DNA from: Streptomyces silvae
Lineage (GTDB): Bacteria > Actinomycetota > Actinomycetes > Streptomycetales > Streptomycetaceae
NCBI RefSeq assembly: GCF_016745505.1
Contig: NZ_JAERUC010000153.1
Coordinates: 1 to 64,000, forward strand
Length of the DNA stretch: 64,000 bases
Direction: 5' to 3'
A model generated the notes under the pieces. That model was not told the DNA's origin. It did not search any database and saw only the letters and a list, made by a program, of their open reading frames with translations. Positions 27,532-36,142 of this stretch are shown one piece after another (position 1 is the stretch's first letter; the number at the start of each line of letters is the position of its first letter). The position numbers and the translations under genes are program-made.

Positions 27532-28583
27532 TTCGCTGCTCCCTCGGCGGTGGTGCCGTCGTACAGCCAGCAGGCGGCCCACTGGCCGTCCGCCAGGTCG
27601 AAGCGCGGCGGCAGGTCGGTGCGGCAGCGCTCCATGGCCTTCGGGCAGCGGGGGTGGAAGCGGCAGCCGGCCGGCGGGGCGATCAGCGAGGGCGGCTCGC
27701 CGCTCCCGGTCTCCTCCTGTGCCTCCTCGTCGGCCACCCGGTCGGGGTCGGGCGCGGAGGCGATCAGCAGCTGGGTGTAGGGGTGCGCGGGGTGCTGGGT
27801 GACGGTCTCGCTGTCGCCGCCCTCCACGATCCGGCCGGCGTACATCACCAGGGTCGTGTCCGCGAAGTAGCGTGCGGACGCGATGTCGTGGGTGATGTAG
27901 AGGATCGCCAGGTGCAACCGCTCCTTGAGGTCGCGGAGCAGGTTGAGGACGCCGAGCCGGATCGACACGTCGAGCATCGAGACCGGTTCGTCGGCGAGCA
28001 GGACCTGCGGGTCGGCGCCGAGCGCGCGCGCTATCGCGACGCGCTGGCGCTGCCCGCCGGACAGCTCGTGCGGGAACTTGTCCAGGTACTGATGAGGAGG
28101 AGTCAGCTGGACGCGTTCCAGCAGAGCCGCCAGATTCGTCTCCAGTTCCGCCTCTCCGTCCCCCGCCCGGCCGTGGATCTTCAGGGCGCGGGTCAGGTGG
28201 TAGCGCACGGTGTGCACCGGGTTGAGCGAGGCGAAGGGGTCCTGGAAGATCAGCTGGACCTGCTTGACGTATCTACGGAAGGACCGGCCACGCCCGGCCT
28301 TCACCGCCGTGCCGCCCAGCTCGATCTCCCCCGCGGTGAGCGGGTACAGCTGGGCGAGCAGCCGCGCGACGGTGGATTTGCCCGAGCCGGACTCCCCCAC
28401 CAGAGCCGTGACGGTGCCGCGCCGGAGCTTCAGCGAGACGTCGTCGACGGCGTGGACGGTACGGCGGCTGCGGGCGAGGAGGTCCTTGCCGGTGCGCCGT
28501 ACGGGGAAGTGCTTGGTGACTCCGCGTGCTTCGAGCACCACGTCAGCCGTGGTGCGCACGTCTTCGGACTGTTCGGTGGTCAT
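27528..28583 (-). CDS. ABC transporter ATP-binding protein, peptide/opine class (DppF-like)
   Basis: A 351-aa ATPase. Walker A is [16 protein letters not shown], followed by the Q-loop [12 protein letters not shown], signature [14 protein letters not shown], Walker [13 protein letters not shown] and H-loop YITHDIASA. The C-terminal [14 protein letters not shown] extension is again of the oligopeptide class. It is the second gene of the operon, 18 bp after the binding protein gene. With the DppD-like partner it makes a heterodimeric motor. Confidence 0.9.
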   Translation of the reverse strand: MTTEQSEDVRTTADVVLEARGVTKHFPVRRTGKDLLARSRRTVHAVDDVSLKLRRGTVTALVGESGSGKSTVARLLAQLYPLTAGEIELGGTAVKAGRGRSFRRYVKQVQLIFQDPFASLNPVHTVRYHLTRALKIHGRAGDGEAELETNLAALLERVQLTPPHQYLDKFPHELSGGQRQRVAIARALGADPQVLLADEPVSMLDVSIRLGVLNLLRDLKERLHLAILYITHDIASARYFADTTLVMYAGRIVEGGDSETVTQHPAHPYTQLLIASAPDPDRVADEEAQEETGSGEPPSLIAPPAGCRFHPRCPKAMERCRTDLPPRFDLADGQWAACWLYDGTTAEGAAK

Positions 28584-28601
28584 GGCCGGTTCTTCCCGTT
28601 A

Positions 28602-30281
28602 CTACTTGGCGGGCTTCAGGTTCAGCACGACTTCCAGCGCGTCCGGCTGGGTGTGCTGCGGGGCTGCGTACTGGTCCTGCTCGGTCGGCCAGCCCACCCA
28701 GTTCTTCGTGGAGTACTCGGCACCGATCGGGGCGGCGGCGGTCGGGATGAGCGGCGCCTGCTCGACCATGATCTTCTGCAGCGTGTTCATCGCCTTGGTG
28801 CGCGTGGCGTCGTCCGCGGCGTTGGCGTACTCCCTCAGCGCGGCGGTCGCCTCGGCGTTCTTGAACCGGCCGAAGTTGCCCGTCTGGGCGGACTTGCCGA
28901 TGGGCTGGTAGATCGCCTCGTCCATGATGTTCTGGTACATGTCGTACGGCGTGGCGCCGCTGTTGGTCCAGTGCAGGGTGGCGTCGAAGTTGCCGGTGGC
29001 GACGTCGTTGCCCCAGGCCTCGGCGGTCTGGGTCTTGACCTTGGCCTCGATGCCGAGCTGCTTGATGTTGTCCTTGATGATGGAGAGCCCGGTGATGTAG
29101 TCGTTCCAGCCGGCCGGGTCGGTGAAGGTCAGCTCCACCGGCTTGCCGCCCGGGTCCTTCAGGACGCCGCCGCTGAGCTTGAAGCCGGCGTCCTTGAGCA
29201 GCGCCTTGGCGCCGTCCACGTCGGGCGCCGTGGTGGCGCTCTTGTACTCGGGGGCGAGGAACTTCTCGCCGGCGGGCAGCGGGATGCCGGTCGGGCTGGT
29301 GATCTCCGGGTAGAGGGTCGCCTGCGCCTGCACGTGGATCGCCTTGCGGTCGATGACCATGGCCATCGCCTTGCGCAGGGCCGGGTTGTCGAACGGCTTG
29401 CGGGCGGTGTTGAACCACAGGCCGTGGATGCCGAGCCCGGAGGGGAACCAGAGCTTGTGGTTCTTCGGGTCCTTGGCGACGTACAGCTGCTTGTAGTTCG
29501 GCATGAAGACGAACGACCACTCCAGCTTGCCGTTCGCCAGAGCGGTGGTCGCGGCGCTGTTGTCGTTGTACGTGGTGTAGCGCAGCTCCTTGACCTTGGT
29601 CTCGCCCTTCCAGTAGCTGGGCGTGGCGGTCAGGGTGGTGGTCTGCGGGGTGAACGTCTTCAGCTTGTACGGGCCGGAGCCGACCGGGGTCCGGTTCGGC
29701 CAGGTCTCGGGGTTCTCGACCTTCTCCCAGATGTGCTTGGGCACCACGAAGATCGAGGTGATCTTGTTCTGGTTGACGAACTGGGAGTCCTTGAAGGTCA
29801 GGACGACCTTGCCGCCCTCGACCGCGATGCCGTCGAAGGGGATGCCGTCCTTGTTGAGCGCCGGGTGCTTCTTCAGGAGTTCGAAGGTGAAGGCCACGTC
29901 CTCGGCGGTCAGCGGCTTGCCGTCGGCCCACTTCGCCCGCTTGTCGAGCGTGAAGGTGACCTTGGTGAAGTTCGCCTCCCAGTCCCAGGCGGTCGCCAGC
30001 CAGGGGTCCGCCTTGTCCGAGGGCCGGATCTGGTTGGGCATCGCCAGCGGCTCGTAGACCATGACCCGGTAGCCGAGGACGGCCGCCGCCGAGGTCGCGA
30101 GGAACGGGTTGCTGTTGTTCGTCTGCGGTCCGTCGGGCTTGCCGAGGGTCAGTACGCCGGAGGCGCCGGCTCCGCCTCCCTTGTTGGCACCCGAGTTGGC
30201 GGACGAGCAGCCGGCGGCGAGCGCGACCACGGCAGTGGCGACTGAGAGCGCTCTCAGAGTGTGACGACGGCGTACGGACAT
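28602..30281 (-). CDS. Family 5 extracellular solute-binding lipoprotein, predicted beta-glucan oligosaccharide binder
   Basis: A 559-aa lipoprotein, first gene of the operon. The signal ends in the lipobox LAAGCSS. The body has the SBP_bac_5 layout: [52 protein letters not shown]. The family classically binds peptides, but some members (such as the Thermotoga maritima cello/laminari-oligosaccharide binder next to a laminarinase) bind sugars. Context with GH1, GH3 and GH16 enzymes makes beta-1,3-glucan oligomers the best guess. GGAG lies five bases before the ATG. A perfect TGAGAGCGCTCTCA palindrome is embedded at codons 9-13, so a repressor could block elongation there. Confidence 0.88.
   Translation of the reverse strand: MSVRRRHTLRALSVATAVVALAAGCSSANSGANKGGGAGASGVLTLGKPDGPQTNNSNPFLATSAAAVLGYRVMVYEPLAMPNQIRPSDKADPWLATAWDWEANFTKVTFTLDKRAKWADGKPLTAEDVAFTFELLKKHPALNKDGIPFDGIAVEGGKVVLTFKDSQFVNQNKITSIFVVPKHIWEKVENPETWPNRTPVGSGPYKLKTFTPQTTTLTATPSYWKGETKVKELRYTTYNDNSAATTALANGKLEWSFVFMPNYKQLYVAKDPKNHKLWFPSGLGIHGLWFNTARKPFDNPALRKAMAMVIDRKAIHVQAQATLYPEITSPTGIPLPAGEKFLAPEYKSATTAPDVDGAKALLKDAGFKLSGGVLKDPGGKPVELTFTDPAGWNDYITGLSIIKDNIKQLGIEAKVKTQTAEAWGNDVATGNFDATLHWTNSGATPYDMYQNIMDEAIYQPIGKSAQTGNFGRFKNAEATAALREYANAADDATRTKAMNTLQKIMVEQAPLIPTAAAPIGAEYSTKNWVGWPTEQDQYAAPQHTQPDALEVVLNLKPAK
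30243..30256. promoter_or_regulatory. LacI-type operator TGAGAGCGCTCTCA inside the first gene of the operon
   Basis: Perfect 14-bp palindrome, 25 bp downstream of the ATG of the binding protein gene, identical to the one before GH64 at 772-785. It lies 157 bp downstream of the end of the lacI-type gene. Confidence 0.8.
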
Positions 30282-30412
30282 GGCGACTCCAGGAGGACTG
30301 CGGGTCTGGGAGATCCGGTGTGGACAGCGCTCGACGCGCCGGGGCGGGGTGGTGCGGTGCCGGTTGCGGCTGGTTCGGGGATACGGACGGGTGACCGGCG
30401 GGGCCGGGTCCG

Positions 30413-31387
30413 TTACGGCGCCGAGTGGCGCACGACCAGTTCGGTGGGCAGCACGACCGGTCCGTCCGGTACGGCGGTGCCGCCGAGGTGGGAGAGCAGC
30501 AGACTCGCCGCCGCCTCGCCCATCTGCCGGGTGGGCTGATGCACGGTGGTCAGCGGTGGTTCGGTGTGTTCGGCCATCGGGATGTCGTCGAAGCCCACCA
30601 CCGCGACGTCGTCGGGTACGCGGCGGCCGGCGGCCCGCAGGGCGCGCAGCACCCCGGCCGCCGTGATGTCGTTGTGGGCGAAGACCGAGTCGAACTCGGT
30701 TCCCGCCGCCAGGTGTTGCTCCACGGCGAGCCGCCCCCGGCGTTCGGTGAAGTCCCCGTCCACGACCAGCTCGGTGGGCAGGACCGAACGGAAGCCGGCG
30801 AGCCGGTCGCGTACGCAGCCGAAGTGGGTCGGGCCGGTGACGACCATGGGTCTGGTACGCCCGGCGGCCCGCAGATGGCGGGCGACGGACGCACCTCCCT
30901 CGTGATTGGTGGTCACGACGGAGGGGAATTCCGGGTGGTGGCCCCGGTCGTCGATCAGGACGATCGGCAGACCGGCGCGGTGCAGTGCGGTGAGCTGGTC
31001 GAGCGTGTTCTCCGGTTCGACGACGACGAGCCCGTCGAAGGCGCGCGCCGACACCTGGGTGGTGAAGCGCTCGACGGACTGCGCGCCCCGGGTGCACGTG
31101 AAGAGCAGGAGCCCGTAGTCGGCGGCCTCGACCGTGTCGACGATCCCCTGGAGCACCTCACCCATCCAGGGCCAGGTGAACGAGGGCACCAGCAGGCCGA
31201 CCGTACGGCTGCGGCCGCGTGCCAGTCCGACGGCGCCGGAGCTGGGTACGTAGCCGAGGTCCGCGATCACTTCACGAACGCGGGCCGCGGTCGAACCGTC
31301 CACTTCGCCCTTGAAGTTGATGACCCGCGACACGGTCGTCTTGCTGACGCCGGCCTCACGGGCGACATCGGCGATGGTGACACGCAA
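30413..31387 (-). CDS. LacI-family transcriptional regulator of the beta-glucan locus
   Basis: A 324-aa regulator. The N-terminal helix-turn-helix is VTIADVAREAGVSKTTVSRVIN, with the hinge region ADLGYVPSSGAVGLARGRSRTVGLLVP. A periplasmic-binding-protein-like effector domain follows, with FDGLVVVEPEN, FAHNDITAAGVLRALRAAGRRVPDDVAVVGFDDIP and TTVHQPTRQMG. The effector is likely a beta-glucan oligosaccharide. TTG at 31387 is preferred because GGAGG stands five bases before it; TTG 31405 has none. It is encoded just upstream of, and on the same strand as, the transport operon, and divergent from GH30. It most likely reads TGAGAGCGCTCTCA; this is inference from position. Confidence 0.9.
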   Translation of the reverse strand: MRVTIADVAREAGVSKTTVSRVINFKGEVDGSTAARVREVIADLGYVPSSGAVGLARGRSRTVGLLVPSFTWPWMGEVLQGIVDTVEAADYGLLLFTCTRGAQSVERFTTQVSARAFDGLVVVEPENTLDQLTALHRAGLPIVLIDDRGHHPEFPSVVTTNHEGGASVARHLRAAGRTRPMVVTGPTHFGCVRDRLAGFRSVLPTELVVDGDFTERRGRLAVEQHLAAGTEFDSVFAHNDITAAGVLRALRAAGRRVPDDVAVVGFDDIPMAEHTEPPLTTVHQPTRQMGEAAASLLLSHLGGTAVPDGPVVLPTELVVRHSAP

Positions 31388-31430
31388 CGGGGCCTCCAGG
31401 GACAAGGCAGGACAGGGGGTGGCTCGGACT

Positions 31431-31470
31431 TCGGTACCGGTTCCGTAACCGGTACCGGAACCGGTACCGG
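31431..31470. promoter_or_regulatory. Cluster of CCGGTACCGG palindromes in the lacI/GH30 intergenic region
   Basis: Two perfect 10-bp palindromes (31449-31458 and 31461-31470) and one with a single mismatch (31431-31440), linked by AACC/GGTT spacers that themselves mirror. The cluster sits upstream of both divergent genes. It is unrelated in sequence to the 14-bp operator. Confidence 0.65.
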
Positions 31471-31569
31471 CGTTGCGGCTGGAGTTAACCGCGCCGGAAC
31501 AGAGGCGTCAATACTTCACGCCGACATTGGTCCGTACCCATGATCGAAGCAGGTCCAGGAGAGCTTCCG

Positions 31570-31590
31570 TTCATTTGTTGAACGAATGAA
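31570..31590. promoter_or_regulatory. 21-bp near-perfect inverted repeat before the GH30 gene
   Basis: Arms TTCATTTGTT and AACGAATGAA around a central G, with one mismatch. It lies directly before a TTGACG hexamer (31595-31600) that could be a -35 box, about 90 bp upstream of the GH30 start. It is a candidate operator. Confidence 0.6.
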
Positions 31591-31677
31591 GCTCTTGACG
31601 CGAACACGTAAGAGCAGTTCACTCACGGCTCGTTCGACGGCACTTCCCCACGCCCCTGCCGAGAAAGGCAGCAGCCC

Positions 31678-33546
31678 ATGATTCGGACAAGCAGAGCGGC
31701 GAGCGTCCTCGTCGCGACGGCGCTCGCGACCGCGGGACTGGCCGGGCTCTCCTCCGGCACCGCCCAGGCCGCGGGCGAGACCGTGAACATCGTGCTGACC
31801 ACCACGGACGACTCCGGCGGCCGGCATGTCACCCGGGGTCTCCAGGCGCAGACTCCGGCCTCCTTCGGCGCCGGCAACGGCGGCTCCGGCACGAACATCA
31901 CCGTCGACGAGAACACCCGCTACCAGACGTTCACCGGCGGCGGCGCCTCGTTCACGGACACCGCGGCCTGGCTGATGAAGGGCAGCGGCGCGCTGAGCCA
32001 GGCGACCCGCGACGAGACGATGAAGAAGCTCTTCTCCCCCACGGAGGGCATCGGGCTGTCGTTCGTACGCAATCCGATGGGCGGTTCGGACCTGGCGCGG
32101 TTCGGTTACACGTACGACGACCTGCCGGCCGGGCAGACCGACCCCGGCCTCACGAAGTTCTCGATCGCACACGATCTCCAGGACGTCCTGCCGCTCACCA
32201 AGCAGGCCCGGCAGCTCAACCCGGCGCTGACGACGGTCGCCTCCCCGTGGACGGCGCCGGCCTGGATGAAGGACAGCGGGCAGCTCAACGGCGGCTGGCT
32301 GAAGGCCGAGAACTACGGCACGTACGCCGACTACTTCGTGAAGTACCTTCAGGCCTGGAAGGACCAGGGCGTCCCGGTCGACTACGTCACCGCGCAGAAC
32401 GAGCCGACCTGCTGCTCCGGCTATCCGTCGATGATCTGGAACGGCTCGGGCCTCGCGTACTTCACCAAGAGCGAGCTGCTGCCGAAGCTCCAGGGCGCGG
32501 GGCTCACCACCAAGGTGCTGGCGCACGACTGGAACTGGGACACCTACGACGCGTACGCCGCCCCGACGGTCGACGACGCGGCGGTGCGCAGCCACCCGAA
32601 CTTCGGCGGGATCGCCTGGCACGGGTACGGCGGTGACATCGCCAAGCAGACCGCGGTGCACGACAAGTACCCCGGGCTGGACGCCTTCCAGACCGAGCAC
32701 TCGGGCGGTACGTGGATCGCCGACCAGCAGCGCGAGGACATGCTGAACATCATCGACTACACCCGCAACTGGGCGAAGTCGGTGACGAAGTGGTCGCTGG
32801 CCGTGGACCAGAACCGCGGCCCGCACAACGGCGGCTGCGGCACCTGCGACGGGCTGGTCACGGTGCACAACGGGGACGGCAGGCACGGGCAGGTCGACTA
32901 CACGGTCGAGTACTACACGATGGGCCACCTCACGAAGTACGTCCGGCCCGGCGCCTCCCGCATCGCCTCCACCGCCAGCTCCGCCGTGCCCAACGTGGCC
33001 TGGCGCAATACGGACGGCTCGAAGGCCCTGATCGGCTACAACGGCTCCTCGTCGGCCCAGCAGCTCACGGTCAACTGGGGCGGGCAGAAGTTCACGTACT
33101 CCCTGCCCGGCCGTACCTCGGCGACGTTCACCTGGTCGGGAACCCAGTCGGGCTCCTCGGGCAGCAGCGGCGCCCTCGCGGGCACCGGCGGGAAGTGCCT
33201 GGACGCCACGGGCAACACCGGCGCCGACGGCACCCCCGTCCAGATCTGGTCCTGCACCGGCGCGGCCAACCAGCGCTGGACGGTCGGGGGCGACGGAAGC
33301 ATCACGGTGCTCGGCGCCTGCCTGGACGTCACCGGGGGCTCCACGGCGAACGGAGCAAAGGTCCAGCTGTACACCTGCAACGGGTCGGGCGCGCAACGCT
33401 GGCGGTACGACGCCGGGACGGGGGACGTCGTCAACACCGCGGCGGACAAGTGCCTGGACGTGACCGACCAGTCCACGGCGAACGGCGCCCGCGTCCAGAT
33501 CTGGACCTGCACCGGAGCCGCGAACCAGAAGTGGCGGCTCCAGTAA
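31678..33546 (+). CDS. Secreted GH30 glucanase (beta-1,6-glucanase type) with C-terminal ricin-B/CBM13 domain
   Basis: A 622-aa secreted enzyme. After the signal (to about residue 31), a GH30 domain runs to about 490 with its (beta/alpha)8 barrel and side beta-domain. The acid/base is Glu242 in TAQNEPT and the nucleophile Glu340 in FQTEHSGG. A Ser/Gly linker leads to a ricin-B lectin module with three beta-trefoil repeats (KCLDATG, ACLDVTGG, KCLDVTD, each ending in QxW-type motifs). The GH30 subgroup with this N-terminus contains fungal-type and bacterial endo-beta-1,6-glucanases, which fits a beta-1,3/1,6-glucan locus; glucosylceramidase-like or xylanase activity is less likely. AGAAAGG precedes the ATG. 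Confidence 0.9.
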   Translation: MIRTSRAASVLVATALATAGLAGLSSGTAQAAGETVNIVLTTTDDSGGRHVTRGLQAQTPASFGAGNGGSGTNITVDENTRYQTFTGGGASFTDTAAWLMKGSGALSQATRDETMKKLFSPTEGIGLSFVRNPMGGSDLARFGYTYDDLPAGQTDPGLTKFSIAHDLQDVLPLTKQARQLNPALTTVASPWTAPAWMKDSGQLNGGWLKAENYGTYADYFVKYLQAWKDQGVPVDYVTAQNEPTCCSGYPSMIWNGSGLAYFTKSELLPKLQGAGLTTKVLAHDWNWDTYDAYAAPTVDDAAVRSHPNFGGIAWHGYGGDIAKQTAVHDKYPGLDAFQTEHSGGTWIADQQREDMLNIIDYTRNWAKSVTKWSLAVDQNRGPHNGGCGTCDGLVTVHNGDGRHGQVDYTVEYYTMGHLTKYVRPGASRIASTASSAVPNVAWRNTDGSKALIGYNGSSSAQQLTVNWGGQKFTYSLPGRTSATFTWSGTQSGSSGSSGALAGTGGKCLDATGNTGADGTPVQIWSCTGAANQRWTVGGDGSITVLGACLDVTGGSTANGAKVQLYTCNGSGAQRWRYDAGTGDVVNTAADKCLDVTDQSTANGARVQIWTCTGAANQKWRLQ

Positions 33547-33566
33547 CGGGCCCCCGCTCGCACGAC

Positions 33567-33597
33567 GGCCGCCCGTCCCCGGCGGGGACGGGCGGCC
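33567..33597. terminator. Bidirectional hairpin terminator between GH30 and cimA
   Basis: Perfect 14-bp inverted repeat GGCCGCCCGTCCCC-N3-GGGGACGGGCGGCC between convergent genes. Confidence 0.9.
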
Positions 33598-33608
33598 CGT
33601 GGGGTCGC

Positions 33609-35216
33609 TCAGTCCGTCGGCTCGACGCCCGCCCGCAGCAGGCCGTACGTGTACGCGTCCTCCAGCGCCTGCCAGGACGCGGCGATGACGTTCTCGGCCA
33701 CGCCGACCGTCGCCCAGTCGCCGGTTCCGTCGCCCGTGGTGATCAGTACCCGGGTGGTGGACTCGGTGCCGGTGCGGCCTTCCAGGATGCGGACCTTGTA
33801 GTCGATCAGCTCCAGCTTGGCGAGCTGCGGGTAGATCCGTTCCAGGCCGACGCGCAGCGCCCGGTCCAGGGCGTTGACCGGGCCGTTGCCCTCGGCGGTG
33901 GCGACGATGCGCTCGCCCTTGGCCCAGAGCTTCACGGTCGCCTCGTTGGCGTGGGTGCCGTCGGGGCGGTCCTCGACGATGGCCCGCCAGGACTCGACGC
34001 GGAAGTAGCGGCGGGGCCGGCCGTCGACCTCGGCGCGCAGCAGCAGTTCGAAGGAGGCGTCGGCGGCCTCGTAGGTGTAGCCCTTGAGTTCGCGCTCCTT
34101 GACCCGCTCGACGACGCGCTGGACGAGGGCGCGGTCGTCGCGCAGGTCGATGCCGAGCTCCTTGCCCTTGAGCTCGATGGAGGCGCGGCCCGCCATGTCG
34201 GACACCAGCATCCGCATGGTGTTGCCGACCCGCTCGGGGTCGATGTGCTGGTAGAGGTCCGGGTCCACCTTGATCGCGGAGGCGTGCAGTCCGGCCTTGT
34301 GCGCGAAGGCGGAGACACCGACGTACGGCTGGTGGGTGGAGGGCGTGAGGTTGACGACCTCGGCGATGGCGTGGGAGATGCGGGTCATCTCGGCGAGCGC
34401 GCCCTCGTGCAGGACGGTCTTGCCGTACTTGAGCTCCAGCGCGGCGACGACGGGGAAGAGGTTGGCGTTGCCGACCCGCTCGCCGTAGCCGTTGGCGGTG
34501 CACTGCACATGGGTGGCGCCCGCGTCCACGGCGGCCAGGGTGTTGGCGACGGCGCAGCCCGTGTCGTCCTGGGCGTGGATGCCGAGCCGGGCGCCGGTGT
34601 CGGCGAGGACGGTGGAGACGACGGCCTGGACCTGGGCGGGGAGCATCCCGCCGTTGGTGTCGCAGAGGATGACGACGTCGGCGCCGGCCTCGTGGGCGGT
34701 GCGTACGACCGCCTTGGCGTACTCCGGGTTCGCACGGTAGCCGTCGAAGAAGTGCTCGCAGTCGACGAAGACCCGGCGGCCCTGCTCCCGGAGGTGGGCG
34801 ACCGTGTCGCGGACCATCTCCAGATTCTCGTCCAGGGTGGTGCGCAGGGCCAGTTCCACATGGCGGTCGTGGGACTTGGCGACCAGGGTGATCACCGGGG
34901 CGCCCGAGTCCAGGAGCGCCTGGACCTGCGGGTCCTCGGCGGCCCTGCCGCCCGCTCTGCGGGTGGCGCCGAAGGCGACGAGCTGGGCGTGCTCGAAGTC
35001 GATCTCCTGCTTGGCGCGGGCGAAGAACTCGGTGTCACGCGGGTTGGCGCCGGGCCAGCCGCCCTCGATGAAGCCCACGCCGAAGTCGTCCAGATGCCGG
35101 GCAATGGTCAGCTTGTCCGCGACCGTCAGGTTGATGCCTTCACGCTGCGCACCGTCGCGCAGCGTGGTGTCGAAGACATGGAAGGTGTCGTCGGGGGCCG
35201 TGGCCTTGGTGGTCAT
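33609..35216 (-). CDS. cimA: (R)-citramalate synthase
   Basis: A 535-aa DRE-TIM metallolyase-type enzyme. The N-terminal FDTTLRDGAQREGINLTVADKL binds the metal and the 2-oxo acid. HxH-type metal ligands and GYGERVGNANL (CTANGYGERVGNA) follow, and a LeuA-dimer regulatory domain forms the C-terminus. RDGAQREGINLT rather than RDGEQSPG marks the citramalate synthase branch, which condenses pyruvate and acetyl-CoA to start isoleucine synthesis without threonine deaminase. Leucine or isoleucine feedback at the C-domain is expected. An attenuator-like terminator with T-run and a short Ile-containing leader frame precede the gene. Confidence 0.9.
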   Translation of the reverse strand: MTTKATAPDDTFHVFDTTLRDGAQREGINLTVADKLTIARHLDDFGVGFIEGGWPGANPRDTEFFARAKQEIDFEHAQLVAFGATRRAGGRAAEDPQVQALLDSGAPVITLVAKSHDRHVELALRTTLDENLEMVRDTVAHLREQGRRVFVDCEHFFDGYRANPEYAKAVVRTAHEAGADVVILCDTNGGMLPAQVQAVVSTVLADTGARLGIHAQDDTGCAVANTLAAVDAGATHVQCTANGYGERVGNANLFPVVAALELKYGKTVLHEGALAEMTRISHAIAEVVNLTPSTHQPYVGVSAFAHKAGLHASAIKVDPDLYQHIDPERVGNTMRMLVSDMAGRASIELKGKELGIDLRDDRALVQRVVERVKERELKGYTYEAADASFELLLRAEVDGRPRRYFRVESWRAIVEDRPDGTHANEATVKLWAKGERIVATAEGNGPVNALDRALRVGLERIYPQLAKLELIDYKVRILEGRTGTESTTRVLITTGDGTGDWATVGVAENVIAASWQALEDAYTYGLLRAGVEPTD

Positions 35217-35313
35217 GCTGATCTGACTCCTGTCGGGTGAGCGGATCCGGACGAATCGGCTCCACTTGCCCCCATCCTCTCGCGTGCCTCGCCCCGGCCG
35301 TGGTGGGGGCCGG

Positions 35314-35345
35314 AAAACGAAAAAACCCCTCGCGGGTGCGAGAGG
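35314..35345 (-). terminator. Attenuator-type intrinsic terminator in the cimA leader
   Basis: On the minus strand a CCTCTCG/CGAGGGG hairpin (one G-U pair) is followed directly by six T residues, about 100 bp before the cimA ATG. Intrinsic terminators with T-runs are rare in Streptomyces; the same type stands before ilvB, which points to attenuation. Confidence 0.75.
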
Positions 35346-35400
35346 TCTGCGCGCGGGTCTGGGGCACGATGTCCGTTCCGTACGTGGTGATACGGGACGG

Positions 35401-35436
35401 TCACTGCGGACCGGCGCGCCTGCTGCCGATAATCAT
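35401..35436 (-). CDS. Candidate leader peptide MIIGSRRAGPQ before cimA
   Basis: An 11-codon frame that ends 56 bp before the attenuator hairpin. It starts with two adjacent Ile codons (ATT ATC) after ATG, matching the end product of the citramalate route. There is no clear ribosome binding site, so leaderless translation would be needed. Position and codon content are the only support. Confidence 0.4.
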   Translation of the reverse strand: MIIGSRRAGPQ

Positions 35437-35494
35437 GGCGAACGAGGACACGCCCGCAGTCTGGCACAGCGGCGCTCCGCGGTCCCGGCCCGTC

Positions 35495-36139
35495 TCAGGA
35501 TGCGGGCGTGATGTCCGTCGCAGGGGCCCCGGCACCGGGTGGCGTGAGCGTCTCGTCCGCGTACGCGCGCATCTGGTCCAGGACCTGTCCGCGTCCGGTG
35601 CCGGGGATGCCGACGGTGACATGGACGCTGAACCCGTCCATCAGGGCCCGCAGGCGGGTCGCGGCCCGGCCGGTGTCGACGGCGCGGAACTCACCGTCTG
35701 CGACGCCCTCGGCCAGCAGCCCGACGAGGTCGCGGTGCCAGGCGTCCTCGATGGCCGCCTGCCGGGCGCGGGCGTCGTCGTCGGCGCCCTGCGAGCGGTT
35801 CCAGACCTCCAGCCAGAGCGTCCAGTGCGGGTCGCGGTGGCCGTCGGGGACGTACAGGGCGATGTAGGCGTCGAGCCGCTCGCGGGCGGTGCCGGGGCCG
35901 GTGAGCAGGGCCCGGCGCTCGGCGCCGAGCCGCGCCTCGCTCCACTCCAGGGTCTGCAGCAGCAGCTCGTCCTTGGTGCGGAAGTAGTAGAGGAGGTGGC
36001 CGCTGCTCATCCGCACCTCACGGCCGAGCCCCGCCATGGTCAGCCCGTCGAGCCCGCGCTCGGCGACGGTGGCCATGACGGCGGCGAGCACCTCCTCCCG
36101 GGGCGGGGCGATGTTGCGACGGCGCTGGCTACTGGGCAC
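35495..36139 (-). CDS. TetR-family regulator
   Basis: A 214-aa regulator. The N-terminal helix-turn-helix spans about residues 13-60 (REEVLAAVMATVAERGLDGLTMAGLGREVRMSSGHLLYYFRTKDELL), followed by an all-helical ligand domain with WNRSQGADDDARARQAAIEDAW. GTG 36139 starts 3 bp after the agmatine deiminase stop, so it is the last gene of the ureAB-ureC-agmatine deiminase operon. Autoregulation through the palindrome TTTTGAGCGGCGCTCAAAA at the operon promoter is the likely arrangement. Confidence 0.88.
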   Translation of the reverse strand: MPSSQRRRNIAPPREEVLAAVMATVAERGLDGLTMAGLGREVRMSSGHLLYYFRTKDELLLQTLEWSEARLGAERRALLTGPGTARERLDAYIALYVPDGHRDPHWTLWLEVWNRSQGADDDARARQAAIEDAWHRDLVGLLAEGVADGEFRAVDTGRAATRLRALMDGFSVHVTVGIPGTGRGQVLDQMRAYADETLTPPGAGAPATDITPAS

Positions 36140-36142
36140 GGT

